A stretch of 64,000 nucleotides of DNA. Origin: CAKVLG01 sp045637805 (GTDB lineage: Bacteria; Bacillota; Clostridia; Christensenellales; UBA1242). Positions 9,601-17,508 of this stretch are shown one piece after another. The position numbers and the translations under genes are program-made. Position 1 is the first letter of the stretch. Each line of letters opens with the position of its first letter. Location of the stretch: the NCBI GenBank assembly GCA_045637805.1, contig JAZUAE010000014.1, forward strand, positions 1 through 64,000, written 5' to 3'. Below the pieces are notes generated by a model that was not told the DNA's origin, made no database searches, and worked only from the letters and a program-made list of their open reading frames with translations.

Positions 9601-10008
9601 AGACTCATAGACGATGGTGTTTTATCAGAAAAAGATAAAGAGTTGATTGATGCAGGCGTTGTTGCCAAAATTTTATCTATGTCAATATTTGATGATATAA
9701 GGCAGAATGATTGCAATGTGATAAGAGAGCGTGAGTTTTATTATCAAATGCCTGCAAAGAATTTTGTAAATTCTTCAGTAGAAGACAATGTTTTAATGCA
9801 AGGTATAATTGATCTCCTTGTTATAAAAGATGATTCTTTTGATATAATAGATTATAAGACGAGTAGATTATCGGAAAAAGAATTAATAGACAAATATAAA
9901 AAGCAGCTAGCTATTTATAGTGAGGCAATGCAGGCGGCTTTGGGTAAACCATTAGGTAAGGCAATAATTGTTTCTTTAACCAAAGCTGAAGCGTATAAAA
10001 TTCTTTAA
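6646..10008 (+). CDS. addA: ATP-dependent helicase/nuclease subunit A
   Basis: 1120 residues. UvrD-like superfamily 1 helicase: Walker A ASAGSGKT at residues 23-30, Walker B with FVDEYQDING near 380, KSKGLEFPVVF and RLLYVGMTRA motifs in the second half. The C-terminal PD-(D/E)xK nuclease is seen as IDLLVIKDDSFDIIDYKT around 1060-1080. The start is the ATG at 6646, eight bases behind GCGGAGG inside the end of addB; a longer frame from 6625 would lose this site. AddA unwinds DNA and degrades the 3' strand until Chi-like regulation. Chi of this organism is not known. Confidence 0.96.
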   Translation: MNKFTDDQQRIINDMGKNMIVSASAGSGKTTVMIERIVKLMVENNVPISRFLIVTFTKASSSDMKNKLIKKLSEKEPTSFLLEQIDDIPISDISNLHSFCARLLKSYFYEVGIDPAFVVFDEIEANAIKERAMDILFREQYETNPEFYDLIDIFSKNRKDYKLRELILKLDSFLSAESDPERWFNEGLNCYNNIENNPCAKMLNTHIIKSFAALEKECGEMIEYVNTYKQSKLAIFLQKMETNLKKIHSHFDYVKNSRAILDFENLGILPKVELEFDEIKEKVKTFRDKYKGIVDNLKGIALENPDKMNAYLLVTKKRVENLYNVTCRFKEIYNTLKKEKGGLDFNDLERFTYKVLQNTEVLNELKDKYEYIFVDEYQDINGMQEKIISLLSKENNRFMVGDVKQSIYRFRLCDPQIFINKYQAYSMDSKSSKVYDLNDNFRSHSDILDFCNFVFSRSMTNEFGGVDYASKKMRSGLEAWDNNKERANINLLYIDSHKESGEEESYIESVYSVEKHKNILSEEEKTSVAEALLVAKNISELMLKAKIYNVNTKRHRKIEYKDIVILTASRSEQLKEFINTLRDLDIPVSADLVSDAMDDQFVSGISNLFALISNSSHDEEMLSVLYSPLFNFSASELAEIKAQDLSATFSENVMQSVKDNAKLNKKIQTFKTNLEKYKNYAAYKTVPELLNIIEDDLDLLTKIYASDLHEESVLKYNKFKNSLPNMLLVDYLQETNKNIPIEASVQSNSVKIMTIHKSKGLEFPVVFMIGMGRNFNMKSIYGDCLLSKEYGIGLSYFDENARYKEDTLAIKAIRMCEKEKLLEEQQRLLYVGMTRAINFLYIVGSRDHVKLSENFENPTCFLDWFTESLFGEPMDKLNVETFDLKDISENMPQVSSDEIIFVEPDSGALLQLNQNFNSTYKHVEATNLPVKSSFTALSRDDDFVYHKNTKERTNNALEVGNSYHKLMQFISFDATTKEGVEKEITRLIDDGVLSEKDKELIDAGVVAKILSMSIFDDIRQNDCNVIREREFYYQMPAKNFVNSSVEDNVLMQGIIDLLVIKDDSFDIIDYKTSRLSEKELIDKYKKQLAIYSEAMQAALGKPLGKAIIVSLTKAEAYKIL

Positions 10009-10093
10009 AAAAATCTCTATTTTGTAAAAATTTATACAAAAATTGCTAGTGTTTACCATTTTTGTATGATATACTGGTCTTAGGTGAAAGATT

Positions 10094-11101
10094 ATGATTT
10101 ATGATTATATTAAAACAGCCTTTGGCGTATTAACAGGTATTTTAACTGGCAATATTTTACTTACTATTGCTATTGTGGCTTTATCTTTATATGTGCTTTG
10201 GATTACTTTATCGCTCATTTTCAGTTTTGAGAGAAGATTTGATAAAAGCGCGCGTAAAATTTATGATATTGTTTATGCTAACGGCATTAACACTGCAAAT
10301 TTTTATAAAATAAATGAACTTATAAATAAAATGCCTTCAGCTTTTGTTAGAGGCTGGAATACTTTTAGATATAAAAATAAAGGATTGCCATCAGAATATA
10401 TAAAAAGGGAAGACAGTCTTGACTTAGAGCTCTCAGGTGGTGTGTTTAATAGAAATAGATCACTTATGAGAACTATCATATATAGTGTTTTTGCTTTCTT
10501 ATTTCTATGCAGTATTGCAATGCTTGGTAATGAGGCTGTGATAACAGGATATGCATTAGCAGAATCTGCGCTTATACCATTACTTTTCTTAGCTTTTGCT
10601 AAGATGGCTTATTATATTTATACAGCTATTAGGCAGTATCAATATCGTGTTGCGGTTGAAAGTTTTAACGATTTATTAAAGGCGATGGATAATTGTGTCG
10701 TAGGCGGACAAGAAAATAAAGGTGAAAATAATTATAAAGAAGACAAGGCTGAAGAATTAAATCCTTTGCAAAATATAAAAGCCGGAAATGAAACAATAAA
10801 AATTGTGGCTGATAAACTTCAAGCGGACACTTCTGAAAAAGAAAACAAAGAAGAAGTTGTAAAAAAAGAAGAAGTAGAGGTTGAACAAGGTTTAAAGAAA
10901 CGAGGAAGGCCAAAATTAGAGTTTCCAGCAGGTGAACAAATTATAATTCGAACAGATAAAGAGTTTGAGGCAGCATTAGAACGTGCTGAAAAACTAATGA
11001 GAAAAAGTGAACAAAAACTTTCTAGCGTTCAGGCAAAGAGGGTTGAAAAAAACTTAAAAGAATTAATTGAGGCAATGAATAAATATAGGGAAGAGGAATA
11101 A
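10094..11101 (+). CDS. Membrane protein of unknown function with AT-hook-like motif
   Basis: 335 residues, no family recognised. Hydrophobic segments at about 12-44, 117-137 and 142-170 make it an integral membrane protein. A charged Lys/Glu-rich linker follows, and near residues 272-280 the sequence KKRGRPKLEFP contains the GRP core with flanking basic residues that defines an AT-hook. The last ~60 residues (ELERAEKLMRKSEQKLSS-like region) are predicted helical and highly charged. It sits 85 bases after addA and three bases before the DUF1858 gene, probably co-transcribed with the latter. Start ATG at 10094 after GTGAAAG. A membrane-attached DNA-binding role is inference only. Confidence 0.6.
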   Translation: MIYDYIKTAFGVLTGILTGNILLTIAIVALSLYVLWITLSLIFSFERRFDKSARKIYDIVYANGINTANFYKINELINKMPSAFVRGWNTFRYKNKGLPSEYIKREDSLDLELSGGVFNRNRSLMRTIIYSVFAFLFLCSIAMLGNEAVITGYALAESALIPLLFLAFAKMAYYIYTAIRQYQYRVAVESFNDLLKAMDNCVVGGQENKGENNYKEDKAEELNPLQNIKAGNETIKIVADKLQADTSEKENKEEVVKKEEVEVEQGLKKRGRPKLEFPAGEQIIIRTDKEFEAALERAEKLMRKSEQKLSSVQAKRVEKNLKELIEAMNKYREEE

Positions 11102-11103
11102 TT

Positions 11104-11316
11104 ATGAAAAAGAAAGTTACTATTAAAAAAACTATGACAATCGGTGAAGTTTTAAGAATTGATGAAAATTTAGCTGAAGTATTACTCGGATTTGGAATGC
11201 ACTGCTTTGGTTGCCCAGTAAGTCAAATGGAATCACTTGAAGAAGCTGCTGCTGTTCATGGTGTTGATGTTGACTTAATGGTACAAAAACTAAACGAAGC
11301 TTTAAACCAAAAGTAA
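11104..11316 (+). CDS. DUF1858 domain protein
   Basis: 70 residues forming one DUF1858 domain: TIGEVLRIDENLAEVLLGFG, then the paired cysteines in MHCFGCPVSQMESLEEAA and a C-terminal helix GVDVDLMVQKLNEAL. The C-x2-C pair is typical of the family, which occurs as stand-alone small proteins and as a domain fused to hybrid-cluster or redox proteins; function unknown. It starts three bases after the stop of the membrane protein gene and is followed by a terminator. Confidence 0.88.
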   Translation: MKKKVTIKKTMTIGEVLRIDENLAEVLLGFGMHCFGCPVSQMESLEEAAAVHGVDVDLMVQKLNEALNQK

Positions 11317-11357
11317 AAAATCTCCTTAGTTTAGGACTTTTGAAACTAGCAGAATAA

Positions 11358-11390
11358 AGAATTGAGATAAATTCTCAGTTCTTTTTCTTT
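11358..11390 (+). terminator. Terminator after the DUF1858 gene
   Basis: AAGAATTGAGA (11358-11368) pairs with TCTCAGTTCTT (11373-11383, one G-T pair), followed by a T-rich run. Confidence 0.7.
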
Positions 11391-11411
11391 TGGCTACTTT
11401 ATGCCGTGAAA

Positions 11412-11462
11412 TGTGCTTGTCTGTCGGAGCGAAGCGACGACACTTGTATCATGACAAGCACA
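11412..11462. repeat. Structured palindromic element in intergenic DNA
   Basis: Outer arms TGTGCTTGTC (11412-11421) and GACAAGCACA (11453-11462) are perfect; the interior contains GTCG GAGCGAAG CGAC, a second small stem. The interior is far richer in G and C than the surrounding DNA. It follows a terminator and lies 90 bases before the next gene. It looks like a small mobile palindromic repeat, but no second copy is present in this window. Confidence 0.5.
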
Positions 11463-11553
11463 CTCGTTGGTGCTAAAATTTTTAAAAATCCTATAAATTA
11501 GAAACCACCTTTAGAAATTATATGTTATAATATGAATAAATAAGGAGAAAAAT

Positions 11554-12021
11554 ATGAAAATTTTATTGGTTATTGATATGCAAAAAGGTTTTATGAAAAA
11601 CAATAAATATTTAGATCTTAATAACAAAATAAGTGATTATATTGCAACAAGTAATTATGATAAAATTATATCCACAAAATTCATAAATGAAAAATTAAAG
11701 AATTCACTTTATCAAGATAAAATTGGTTGGACTAAGTTGACAACAGAAGACGATCAAGACATTTCTCTCAACATTCCAAAAAATGCAATAATTATGAAAA
11801 AATATGGATATGGATTAAATAGACAGGATTTAGATTATATTAATTCACTTAACATCAGAGAGATTGATGTTTGTGGGTTAAAATCAGAGGCTTGTGTTTA
11901 TGCAATTTCTTTGCAACTATGGGACATGGGAATTTATCCAAACATATTATATAACTTCGTAGAAGGCGATGTTGATATGAAAAATATTTTTATTAAGCAA
12001 TTTGGCAATATCTCATTATAA
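11554..12021 (+). CDS. Isochorismatase-family cysteine hydrolase
   Basis: 155 residues, on the short side for the family. Catalytic triad candidates are visible: Asp8 in LLVIDMQKGF, a lysine near 82-83 in IIMKKYGYG, and Cys114 in LKSEACVYAISLQLWDMG. Members hydrolyse amides or vinyl ethers (nicotinamidase, isochorismatase, ureidoacrylate amidase types). The truncated C-terminus and lack of other markers leave the substrate open. ATG at 11554 behind AAGGAG. Single gene with its own terminator. Confidence 0.82.
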   Translation: MKILLVIDMQKGFMKNNKYLDLNNKISDYIATSNYDKIISTKFINEKLKNSLYQDKIGWTKLTTEDDQDISLNIPKNAIIMKKYGYGLNRQDLDYINSLNIREIDVCGLKSEACVYAISLQLWDMGIYPNILYNFVEGDVDMKNIFIKQFGNISL

Positions 12022-12025
12022 ATAC

Positions 12026-12066
12026 AAAAAATCACTCTATCGTTATTTGATAAAGTGATTTTTTTC
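12026..12066. terminator. Bidirectional terminator
   Basis: AAAAAATCACTCTATC (12026-12041) pairs with GATAAAGTGATTTTTT (12049-12064); lies between the hydrolase gene and the convergent tetR-like gene. Confidence 0.8.
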
Positions 12067-12103
12067 TAGCTTCAAAAGTTTATAAACTTACTAGGAGATT
12101 TTT

Positions 12104-12685
12104 TTATATTAAAAAATTTTCAAAGTTGTTCATTAAAATATTAATAAAATCAAGTAATTGTTCATTTGAATAATTATCATCTGATTCGAGCCAGGTTAAT
12201 AATACTTTAATTATTCCACCAGTGAAGAATTGGGAAATCATAGGTTTTGGTACAGAAAACACATGCGTGCTTAAATTTAATAGTTCTAAAATATTTTGTT
12301 CGTAAGCGTAAGAAACTTTACTGATTAAAAGATCACTACCTATATTATTCGTTATCTTCTTTAATACGTTTCTATTACTTTGCACATATTTTACAAAGAA
12401 AGTTGATAAATGCAAAAACATTTGTTTAGGTGAATTGTGATCCATGTTGTTATGCGTAACAGCGAAAAGTTTATTTCTAAAATCATCTAATGAATAAATC
12501 AAAAGCTCTTCTTTGTTATTAAAATGTTGATAATAGGTGGTTCTATGAACCATTGCATTATCACAAATGTTTTGTATTGTTAGTTTGTCAAAAGGTGTTG
12601 TTTCCAAAAGTTCATATAGAGACTTAGTTAATAATTTTTTTGTGCGAAGTGTTCGCATATCAGTTTTTTTATTTGTTTTTTCCAT
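12104..12685 (-). CDS. TetR/AcrR-family transcriptional regulator
   Basis: 193 residues. The N-terminal HTH is clear: RTKKLLTKSLYELLETTPFD, then KLTIQNICDNAMVHRTTYYQ, HF-NNKEELL. The rest is the all-helical ligand/dimer domain of the type seen in TetR regulators with a TetR_C_33-like end. It is divergent from the M1-type peptidase gene. The upstream region has a consensus -35 and a perfect inverted repeat overlapping the -10, suggesting autoregulation. Ligand unknown. Confidence 0.88.
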   Translation of the reverse strand: MEKTNKKTDMRTLRTKKLLTKSLYELLETTPFDKLTIQNICDNAMVHRTTYYQHFNNKEELLIYSLDDFRNKLFAVTHNNMDHNSPKQMFLHLSTFFVKYVQSNRNVLKKITNNIGSDLLISKVSYAYEQNILELLNLSTHVFSVPKPMISQFFTGGIIKVLLTWLESDDNYSNEQLLDFINILMNNFENFLI

Positions 12686-12692
12686 GATTAAA

Positions 12693-12721
12693 TCTTAACA
12701 AAGTTAATATACCCGTGTCAA
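12693..12721 (-). promoter_or_regulatory. Promoter and likely operator of the TetR-type gene
   Basis: On the minus strand TTGACA (complement of 12716-12721), 17-bp spacer, TTAAGA (12693-12698). The perfect repeat TTAAC-AAA-GTTAA at 12695-12707 overlaps the -10, a usual place for a TetR operator. Confidence 0.55.
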
Positions 12722-12796
12722 GTTTTTATACAAATGTATAATATTTTTTATATTCTTTTTTTCAACCTTGTGGCATAGAGTTTGTTAGAGGTTTTT

Positions 12797-14281
12797 ATGA
12801 AGAAAAATTTGATAAAGAAAATTATAGCAATCAGTCTATCAGTAATCGTACTTGTTGTTGCTTGTTTTTTCATATTTAAACGCGATTTTGATAGTCTGGT
12901 TGAAAAGGCTGCAAAAGCGTTAAATAATTATAATATTCAAGCGGAAATTGATAGTGAAAACAAAACTATTGAAGCGTCACAAACAGTTGAAGTAAAAAAT
13001 AATTATGGTATGGATATAGATGCGCTTTATTTTCATTTATATCCAAGAGCGTTCAGAGAAGGGGCTAGCATAAAGCCATATACTACGTTAAATCAGGGTA
13101 AATGTTTTTCAAATGGTGACAGCTACGGAAATCTTGAAATTACCAGTGTAAAAACTAACAATCAACAGCAGGATATTGTTTATGATGGTGAAGACGAAAA
13201 TGTATTAAAGGTAAAATGTGATCTCAAAAAAGAACAAAGCGTGGTAATATCGCTTAAATTTATTGTGACTCTGCCAAATTGTAATCATAGGTTTGGGTAT
13301 ATGGATAGTAATATAAATCTTGGGAACTGGTATCCTGTGTTGGCGCATTTTGACGGAGAAAAGTTTGATTTATCTCCGTACTATTCAACTGGTGATCCGT
13401 TCTGCTCTGAAATGGCAAATTATAATTTGAATTTAACCTTTTCAAATGAGTTGGTTTGTGCTACAACAGGAAATATTATAAAAGAGGAAGTCGGAGCAAA
13501 AAAACATATAGAAGTTCAAGCAAAAGCTGTTAGAGATGTAGCTTTGGTGCTTTCAAGTAAATTCAATTTAAAAAAGATAGAGCTAAAAAATACAACAGTA
13601 AACTATTTCGGATATGCTGGTGACAGCGATCTTGATGAAATGGCTAGCTTAGTGAAAGACGGATTAGAATTTTTTAATGCAAAATTTGGTGAGTATCCAT
13701 ATAGACAAATAAGTGTTGTTAAAACACCGTTCTTGTTTGGTGGAATGGAATATCCAAACTTTGTTATGATTGCTGATAATATTGAAGAAAAGCAAGATAA
13801 AGCAAGAGTTATAATTCATGAGATAGCGCACCAGTGGTGGTATGGTTTGGTTGGGAATAATCAAATAGCAGAGGCTTGGATTGATGAAAGTTTAACAGAA
13901 TATTCTGCCTTCTTATTTTTTGAAAACTATCCTGAATATGGTTTGAATTACAAAGAATTGATAGAAGATGCGTCGAGCACATATGATTTATATGTTGATG
14001 TTATAACTTCACTTGGTGGCGTTGTAAATTATAGCATGATAGACAGTGTTGAAAAATATTCGAGTGAATACGAATACAGCTATATGATTTATGTAAAAGG
14101 CGTTATTATGTATGACGATATCAGAAATGTCGTTGGAGATAAAAAGTTTTATAAAACGCTACAAAAATACTATAAAAATTATAGGTTTAAGATTGTTACA
14201 GGTGATGATTTAATAAATTGTTTTGAAAAAACTACTGGAGTAAAATTAAGAGATAAGTTCAACGCATATCTTCTAGGCTAG
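12797..14281 (+). CDS. Membrane-anchored M1-family (gluzincin) metallopeptidase
   Basis: 494 residues. An N-terminal signal anchor (KKIIAISLSVIVLVVACFFIF) is followed by a beta-sandwich typical of M1 aminopeptidase N-terminal domains and a thermolysin-like catalytic domain. HEIAHQWWYG near residue 341 supplies two zinc ligands and the catalytic Glu; the third ligand is the Glu in AEAWIDESLTEYSA. The substrate loop reads GGMEYP, a variant of GAMEN. The protein lacks the long C-terminal helical domain of classical aminopeptidase N. Start ATG at 12797 behind AGAGG; an in-frame TTG 15 bases upstream is less likely. Confidence 0.88.
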   Translation: MKKNLIKKIIAISLSVIVLVVACFFIFKRDFDSLVEKAAKALNNYNIQAEIDSENKTIEASQTVEVKNNYGMDIDALYFHLYPRAFREGASIKPYTTLNQGKCFSNGDSYGNLEITSVKTNNQQQDIVYDGEDENVLKVKCDLKKEQSVVISLKFIVTLPNCNHRFGYMDSNINLGNWYPVLAHFDGEKFDLSPYYSTGDPFCSEMANYNLNLTFSNELVCATTGNIIKEEVGAKKHIEVQAKAVRDVALVLSSKFNLKKIELKNTTVNYFGYAGDSDLDEMASLVKDGLEFFNAKFGEYPYRQISVVKTPFLFGGMEYPNFVMIADNIEEKQDKARVIIHEIAHQWWYGLVGNNQIAEAWIDESLTEYSAFLFFENYPEYGLNYKELIEDASSTYDLYVDVITSLGGVVNYSMIDSVEKYSSEYEYSYMIYVKGVIMYDDIRNVVGDKKFYKTLQKYYKNYRFKIVTGDDLINCFEKTTGVKLRDKFNAYLLG

Positions 14282-14343
14282 AAATTTAAAAAAATGATTG
14301 TTTAATAAGAATAATATAGTGTACAATGTTCTTGGAGAAAAAT

Positions 14344-15120
14344 ATGAGAGTAATCAACTTGGGTTCGGGTAGCCATGGGAATTGTACATACATTGAATGT
14401 GGTAATCATCACATATTAATTGATGTGGGTTTTTCATATAGAGAAATTAAGAAAAGATTGCTGGACGCCGGAGTTAATATTGATGATATTGATACAATTC
14501 TAATCACTCATGAGCATATAGATCATGTAAAGGGGCTTCGAGAGGCTATAAAGCATGGTAAGAAAATATATTTAGAGGAAAATTGTGCCAAAGTTCTTGG
14601 AATGGTAAACAATGCGCAAACAACAATAATTAGAGATCAAGAGTTTAATATTGATGAAGTAAGAATTAAACCATTTTATTTGAGTCATGATTCTATTTCT
14701 TGTCTGGGTTATAAAATAAAATGCCATGATGCCGTGGCTGCTTTTGTTACAGATACAGGGGTTTTACCAGACGGTATTGTGACTGAGATTAGAGATTCAA
14801 AAGTTGTATATATCGAATGCAACCATGATGAGGAAATGTTGATGGAAACAACTTATCCTTATATGATAAAAAAACGTATATTAAGTGATATAGGGCATTT
14901 ATCAAATAGTCAATGTGGCAGAGCTATTGTAAAACTAGCATATTTTGGTGTTAAACATTTTGTATTAAGCCATATATCGCAACATTCAAATACTAAAGAG
15001 CTTGCTTGTCATACCGTTGCACAACATATCGAGGCGGCGGGTTTAAAGCTGGGCGTTGATGTTATTGTTCGCTTGACAAGACAAGATGGAAAGAGTAATA
15101 ATTTTATTATCGGAGAGTAA
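14344..15120 (+). CDS. MBL-fold metallohydrolase, WalJ/YycJ-like
   Basis: 258 residues. Metallo-beta-lactamase fold with THEHIDHVKGL (HxHxDH at 56-61), a following FYLSHDSIS segment, DTGVL and SHIS ligands near the C-terminus. The N-terminus MRVINLGSGSHGNCTYIE is typical of the YycJ/WalJ exonuclease-like subfamily, which lies with the WalRK system in Bacillus but alone here. Start ATG at 14344 behind TTGGAG. The next gene begins two bases after the stop, so the two are co-transcribed. Confidence 0.87.
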   Translation: MRVINLGSGSHGNCTYIECGNHHILIDVGFSYREIKKRLLDAGVNIDDIDTILITHEHIDHVKGLREAIKHGKKIYLEENCAKVLGMVNNAQTTIIRDQEFNIDEVRIKPFYLSHDSISCLGYKIKCHDAVAAFVTDTGVLPDGIVTEIRDSKVVYIECNHDEEMLMETTYPYMIKKRILSDIGHLSNSQCGRAIVKLAYFGVKHFVLSHISQHSNTKELACHTVAQHIEAAGLKLGVDVIVRLTRQDGKSNNFIIGE

Positions 15121-15122
15121 AA

Positions 15123-16127
15123 ATGAAAGAAAAATTTGATTATTATGATAGTGGCATAAGTTCAATTATGTTTGTTGTGTTGCAATATTTGTTTATTCAA
15201 TTATATTATTCATTACCTGAATCTTTTAGAGTTGGAGCAGTTGTAATAATTGCGTCCTGCTTAGTAGAGGGGGTATTTTTGTTGGCAGCATACTTAACTT
15301 CAAGAATATCAAAAACCAAGTTTTTAACGGCTACAACTCTAAATAAGAAAGTCAACACAAAAGGCGTATTATATTCGATTGCAATCTCTGTAATATTTTT
15401 AGTTTTTGCATCGCCTCTAACTAATGTTTTTGCGTCTTTCTTAGACAAAATAGGATATGTTTCAGATAAAAGCATAGAAATTAATAATTTTTTAACATAC
15501 ATAATTAATATTGTTGTAATATGTATTATTCCTGCGGTCACTGAAGAGGCGTTGTTCCGCGGTTGTATTGTTGGTGGGTTAAAGGAAAAAAATAAACATA
15601 TAGCTGTTTTTGTAGGAGCAATTTTCTTTATGCTCATGCATGGTGGTCCAGATCAGACAGTGCATCAATTTATTATGGGCATAATAGGTGGTTACATTTT
15701 TGTATATACAGGAAACTTATGGTATCCTATAATAATACATTTTGCAAACAATTTTATGGCAGTAACAATGACTTATATATATAGTGGAGGAGCTGCATCT
15801 CAAACAATTGCTACAATTCCAACTTGGAACGAGATAGGTGTTTCACTAATTTATGCTGTGATTATGGCTGCGGCAGGCGCTGCAATATTATATTTCTTAA
15901 TTCGTGAGCTTGTAAAAGAAAGCAAAGAAAATAAACAATTGAATGATGATAATACAATAACAACTGCCGCTGCAGAACCAAAAACTGATTTAGAAGCATA
16001 TATAAAAACAAATACTAAAAGTGATAAAAGACCTGCATGGGTTCCTATAGCATTTTTTGTAATCTCTGGGGCATATCTTATTCTTGAATGGGTGGCAACA
16101 TTGCTCTTAGGACTCGGGGTTGTCTAA
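15123..16127 (+). CDS. CPBP-family intramembrane glutamic endopeptidase
   Basis: 334 residues with at least seven hydrophobic segments. The Abi/CPBP motifs are present: EEALFRG near residue 140, a histidine in FFMLMHGG, and HFANNFMA in the last motif, which together form the Rce1-like intramembrane active site. The family cleaves membrane-embedded substrates or prenylated/bacteriocin peptides; no substrate gene is adjacent. A hydrophilic Asn/Thr/Lys-rich loop at about 270-300 precedes a final membrane helix. Translation is probably coupled to the WalJ-like gene upstream. Confidence 0.88.
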   Translation: MKEKFDYYDSGISSIMFVVLQYLFIQLYYSLPESFRVGAVVIIASCLVEGVFLLAAYLTSRISKTKFLTATTLNKKVNTKGVLYSIAISVIFLVFASPLTNVFASFLDKIGYVSDKSIEINNFLTYIINIVVICIIPAVTEEALFRGCIVGGLKEKNKHIAVFVGAIFFMLMHGGPDQTVHQFIMGIIGGYIFVYTGNLWYPIIIHFANNFMAVTMTYIYSGGAASQTIATIPTWNEIGVSLIYAVIMAAAGAAILYFLIRELVKESKENKQLNDDNTITTAAAEPKTDLEAYIKTNTKSDKRPAWVPIAFFVISGAYLILEWVATLLLGLGVV

Positions 16128-16143
16128 ACTAAAATAAATTGCA

Positions 16144-16154
16144 TACTATAAGGT
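16144..16154 (+). promoter_or_regulatory. -10 region directly upstream of the M14 peptidase gene
   Basis: TACTAT at 16144-16149 with TTGTCT 18 bases further upstream (16120-16125), then five bases to the ATG at 16155. No separate ribosome binding site. Confidence 0.4.
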
Positions 16155-17081
16155 ATGAATTATAAAAATTTAAGTAAACTTGCACAAAAAAGATATAAAC
16201 ATTTTGAAGTTACTAGTATTGCTAAAACTGTCTGCGATAGAAAAATATATAAATGGTCTTGTATTTTTGATAATACAAGGCCTTTTGTTTTATTGCAAGG
16301 AGCAATCCATGCAAGAGAGTTTGTAACAAGCGACGTTCTAATGCGGTTTATTGAACTTATTGAAGAAGATTATGAAAACTTAAAAGATATAGGAACACCG
16401 AATATTGTTATAATTCCTATGGTGAATCCTGATGGTGTTGAACTGGTGAAACATGGTTTAAAAAGTGTGCCACAAAAATTTCATAATAGACTTCTAAAAA
16501 TTAATAATTATAATCAGGATTTTAGTATGTTTAAAGCAAATGTTCGTGGAGTTGATTTAAATAATAATTTTGATGCAAAATGGGAAAGACAAAAACATTC
16601 TATATTTCCTGCAAGTAGTGGATTTAAAGGCGAAAGTGCTGCAAGCGAAATTGAAACTCGTGCACTTATTCAGGAATCAAAATTATATTCTGTTGCGTTT
16701 ACTTTAAGTTTTCATTCAAAAGGTGAAGAAATCTATTATACATTCTATCAAAAAGGTGAACGCAAGAAAAGAGACAGGTGTATTGCTAAATTATTATCAA
16801 AAATAACAGGATATAAAATAAGAAATGTTGAGCGCTCTAGTAGTGGGGGATACAAGGACTGGTGTATTGAAAAGTTAAAAATACCTGCTATTACTATTGA
16901 GATGGGAAGTGATAATCTTGTGCACCCTCTTGGCGAAAAATATGCAAAAAATATCTTTTACAATCTTAAAGATATATGTTATACTTTGTGCGATATAACT
17001 AATATCATAGGAGAATATGATGAATCAGGATTTCATGAAAATCGCCTTGGATTTGGCAAAAAAAGCAAGACAAAAAGATGA
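16155..17081 (+). CDS. M14-family zinc carboxypeptidase
   Basis: 308 residues. M14 motifs are clear: GAIHAREF with zinc ligands His52 and Glu55, PMVNPDGVELV, VDLNNNFDAKW, the third zinc ligand His in LSFHSKGEEIY, and the catalytic Glu in ITIEMGSD. No signal peptide is seen, so it is probably cytoplasmic, perhaps acting on murein peptides like the gamma-D-glutamyl-diaminopimelate peptidases; the specificity is inference. The 3' end overlaps tadA by about 60 bases in a different frame. Confidence 0.88.
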   Translation: MNYKNLSKLAQKRYKHFEVTSIAKTVCDRKIYKWSCIFDNTRPFVLLQGAIHAREFVTSDVLMRFIELIEEDYENLKDIGTPNIVIIPMVNPDGVELVKHGLKSVPQKFHNRLLKINNYNQDFSMFKANVRGVDLNNNFDAKWERQKHSIFPASSGFKGESAASEIETRALIQESKLYSVAFTLSFHSKGEEIYYTFYQKGERKKRDRCIAKLLSKITGYKIRNVERSSSGGYKDWCIEKLKIPAITIEMGSDNLVHPLGEKYAKNIFYNLKDICYTLCDITNIIGEYDESGFHENRLGFGKKSKTKR

Positions 17082-17469
17082 AGTGCCAGTAGGTGCAGTT
17101 ATTGTTAAAAATGGAAAAGTGATAGCAAAAGCATACAACAAAAGAGAACAATCAAAAGATGCAACAAATCATGCGGAAATTATAGCAATTAAAAAGGCGT
17201 GCCGTAAACTGAAAGATTTTAGACTTATCGGCTGCGATATTTATGTTACTCTTGAGCCATGCATAATGTGTTTAGGTGCTATTTTAAACGCAAGACTCGA
17301 TAATTTATATTTTGGAGCGTACAACAATAAACAAGAAGTTTTGTCTTCTAGTGAGCTAGCAAGTAGAGCTGGTCTCAATCATAATATTGAGATAACTGGC
17401 GGAATAATGGAAAAAGAATGCTCAGCTTTAGTTACTTCATATTTTAAAGACAAAAGAAACAAACTATAA
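17020..17469 (+). CDS. tadA: tRNA-adenosine deaminase
   Basis: 149 residues. Cytidine-deaminase fold with the zinc site HAEIIAI (His51, Glu53) and TLEPCIMCLGA (Cys81, Cys84). TadA converts A34 to inosine in tRNA-Arg(ACG). Two consecutive ATGs occur at 17017 and 17020; the second gives better spacing from TAGGAG and is chosen. It lies within the end of the M14 peptidase gene. Confidence 0.94.
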   Translation: MNQDFMKIALDLAKKARQKDEVPVGAVIVKNGKVIAKAYNKREQSKDATNHAEIIAIKKACRKLKDFRLIGCDIYVTLEPCIMCLGAILNARLDNLYFGAYNNKQEVLSSSELASRAGLNHNIEITGGIMEKECSALVTSYFKDKRNKL

Positions 17470-17473
17470 TTAA

Positions 17474-17502
17474 TTGACAAGAGAAAATAAAATTAATAAA
17501 AT
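17474..17502 (+). promoter_or_regulatory. Consensus promoter of the glmU-like gene, leaderless
   Basis: TTGACA (17474-17479), 17-bp spacer, TAAAAT (17497-17502), and only six bases (TAAATT) before the ATG at 17509. The clearest example of the leaderless layout in this window. Confidence 0.65.
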
Positions 17503-17508
17503 TAAATT

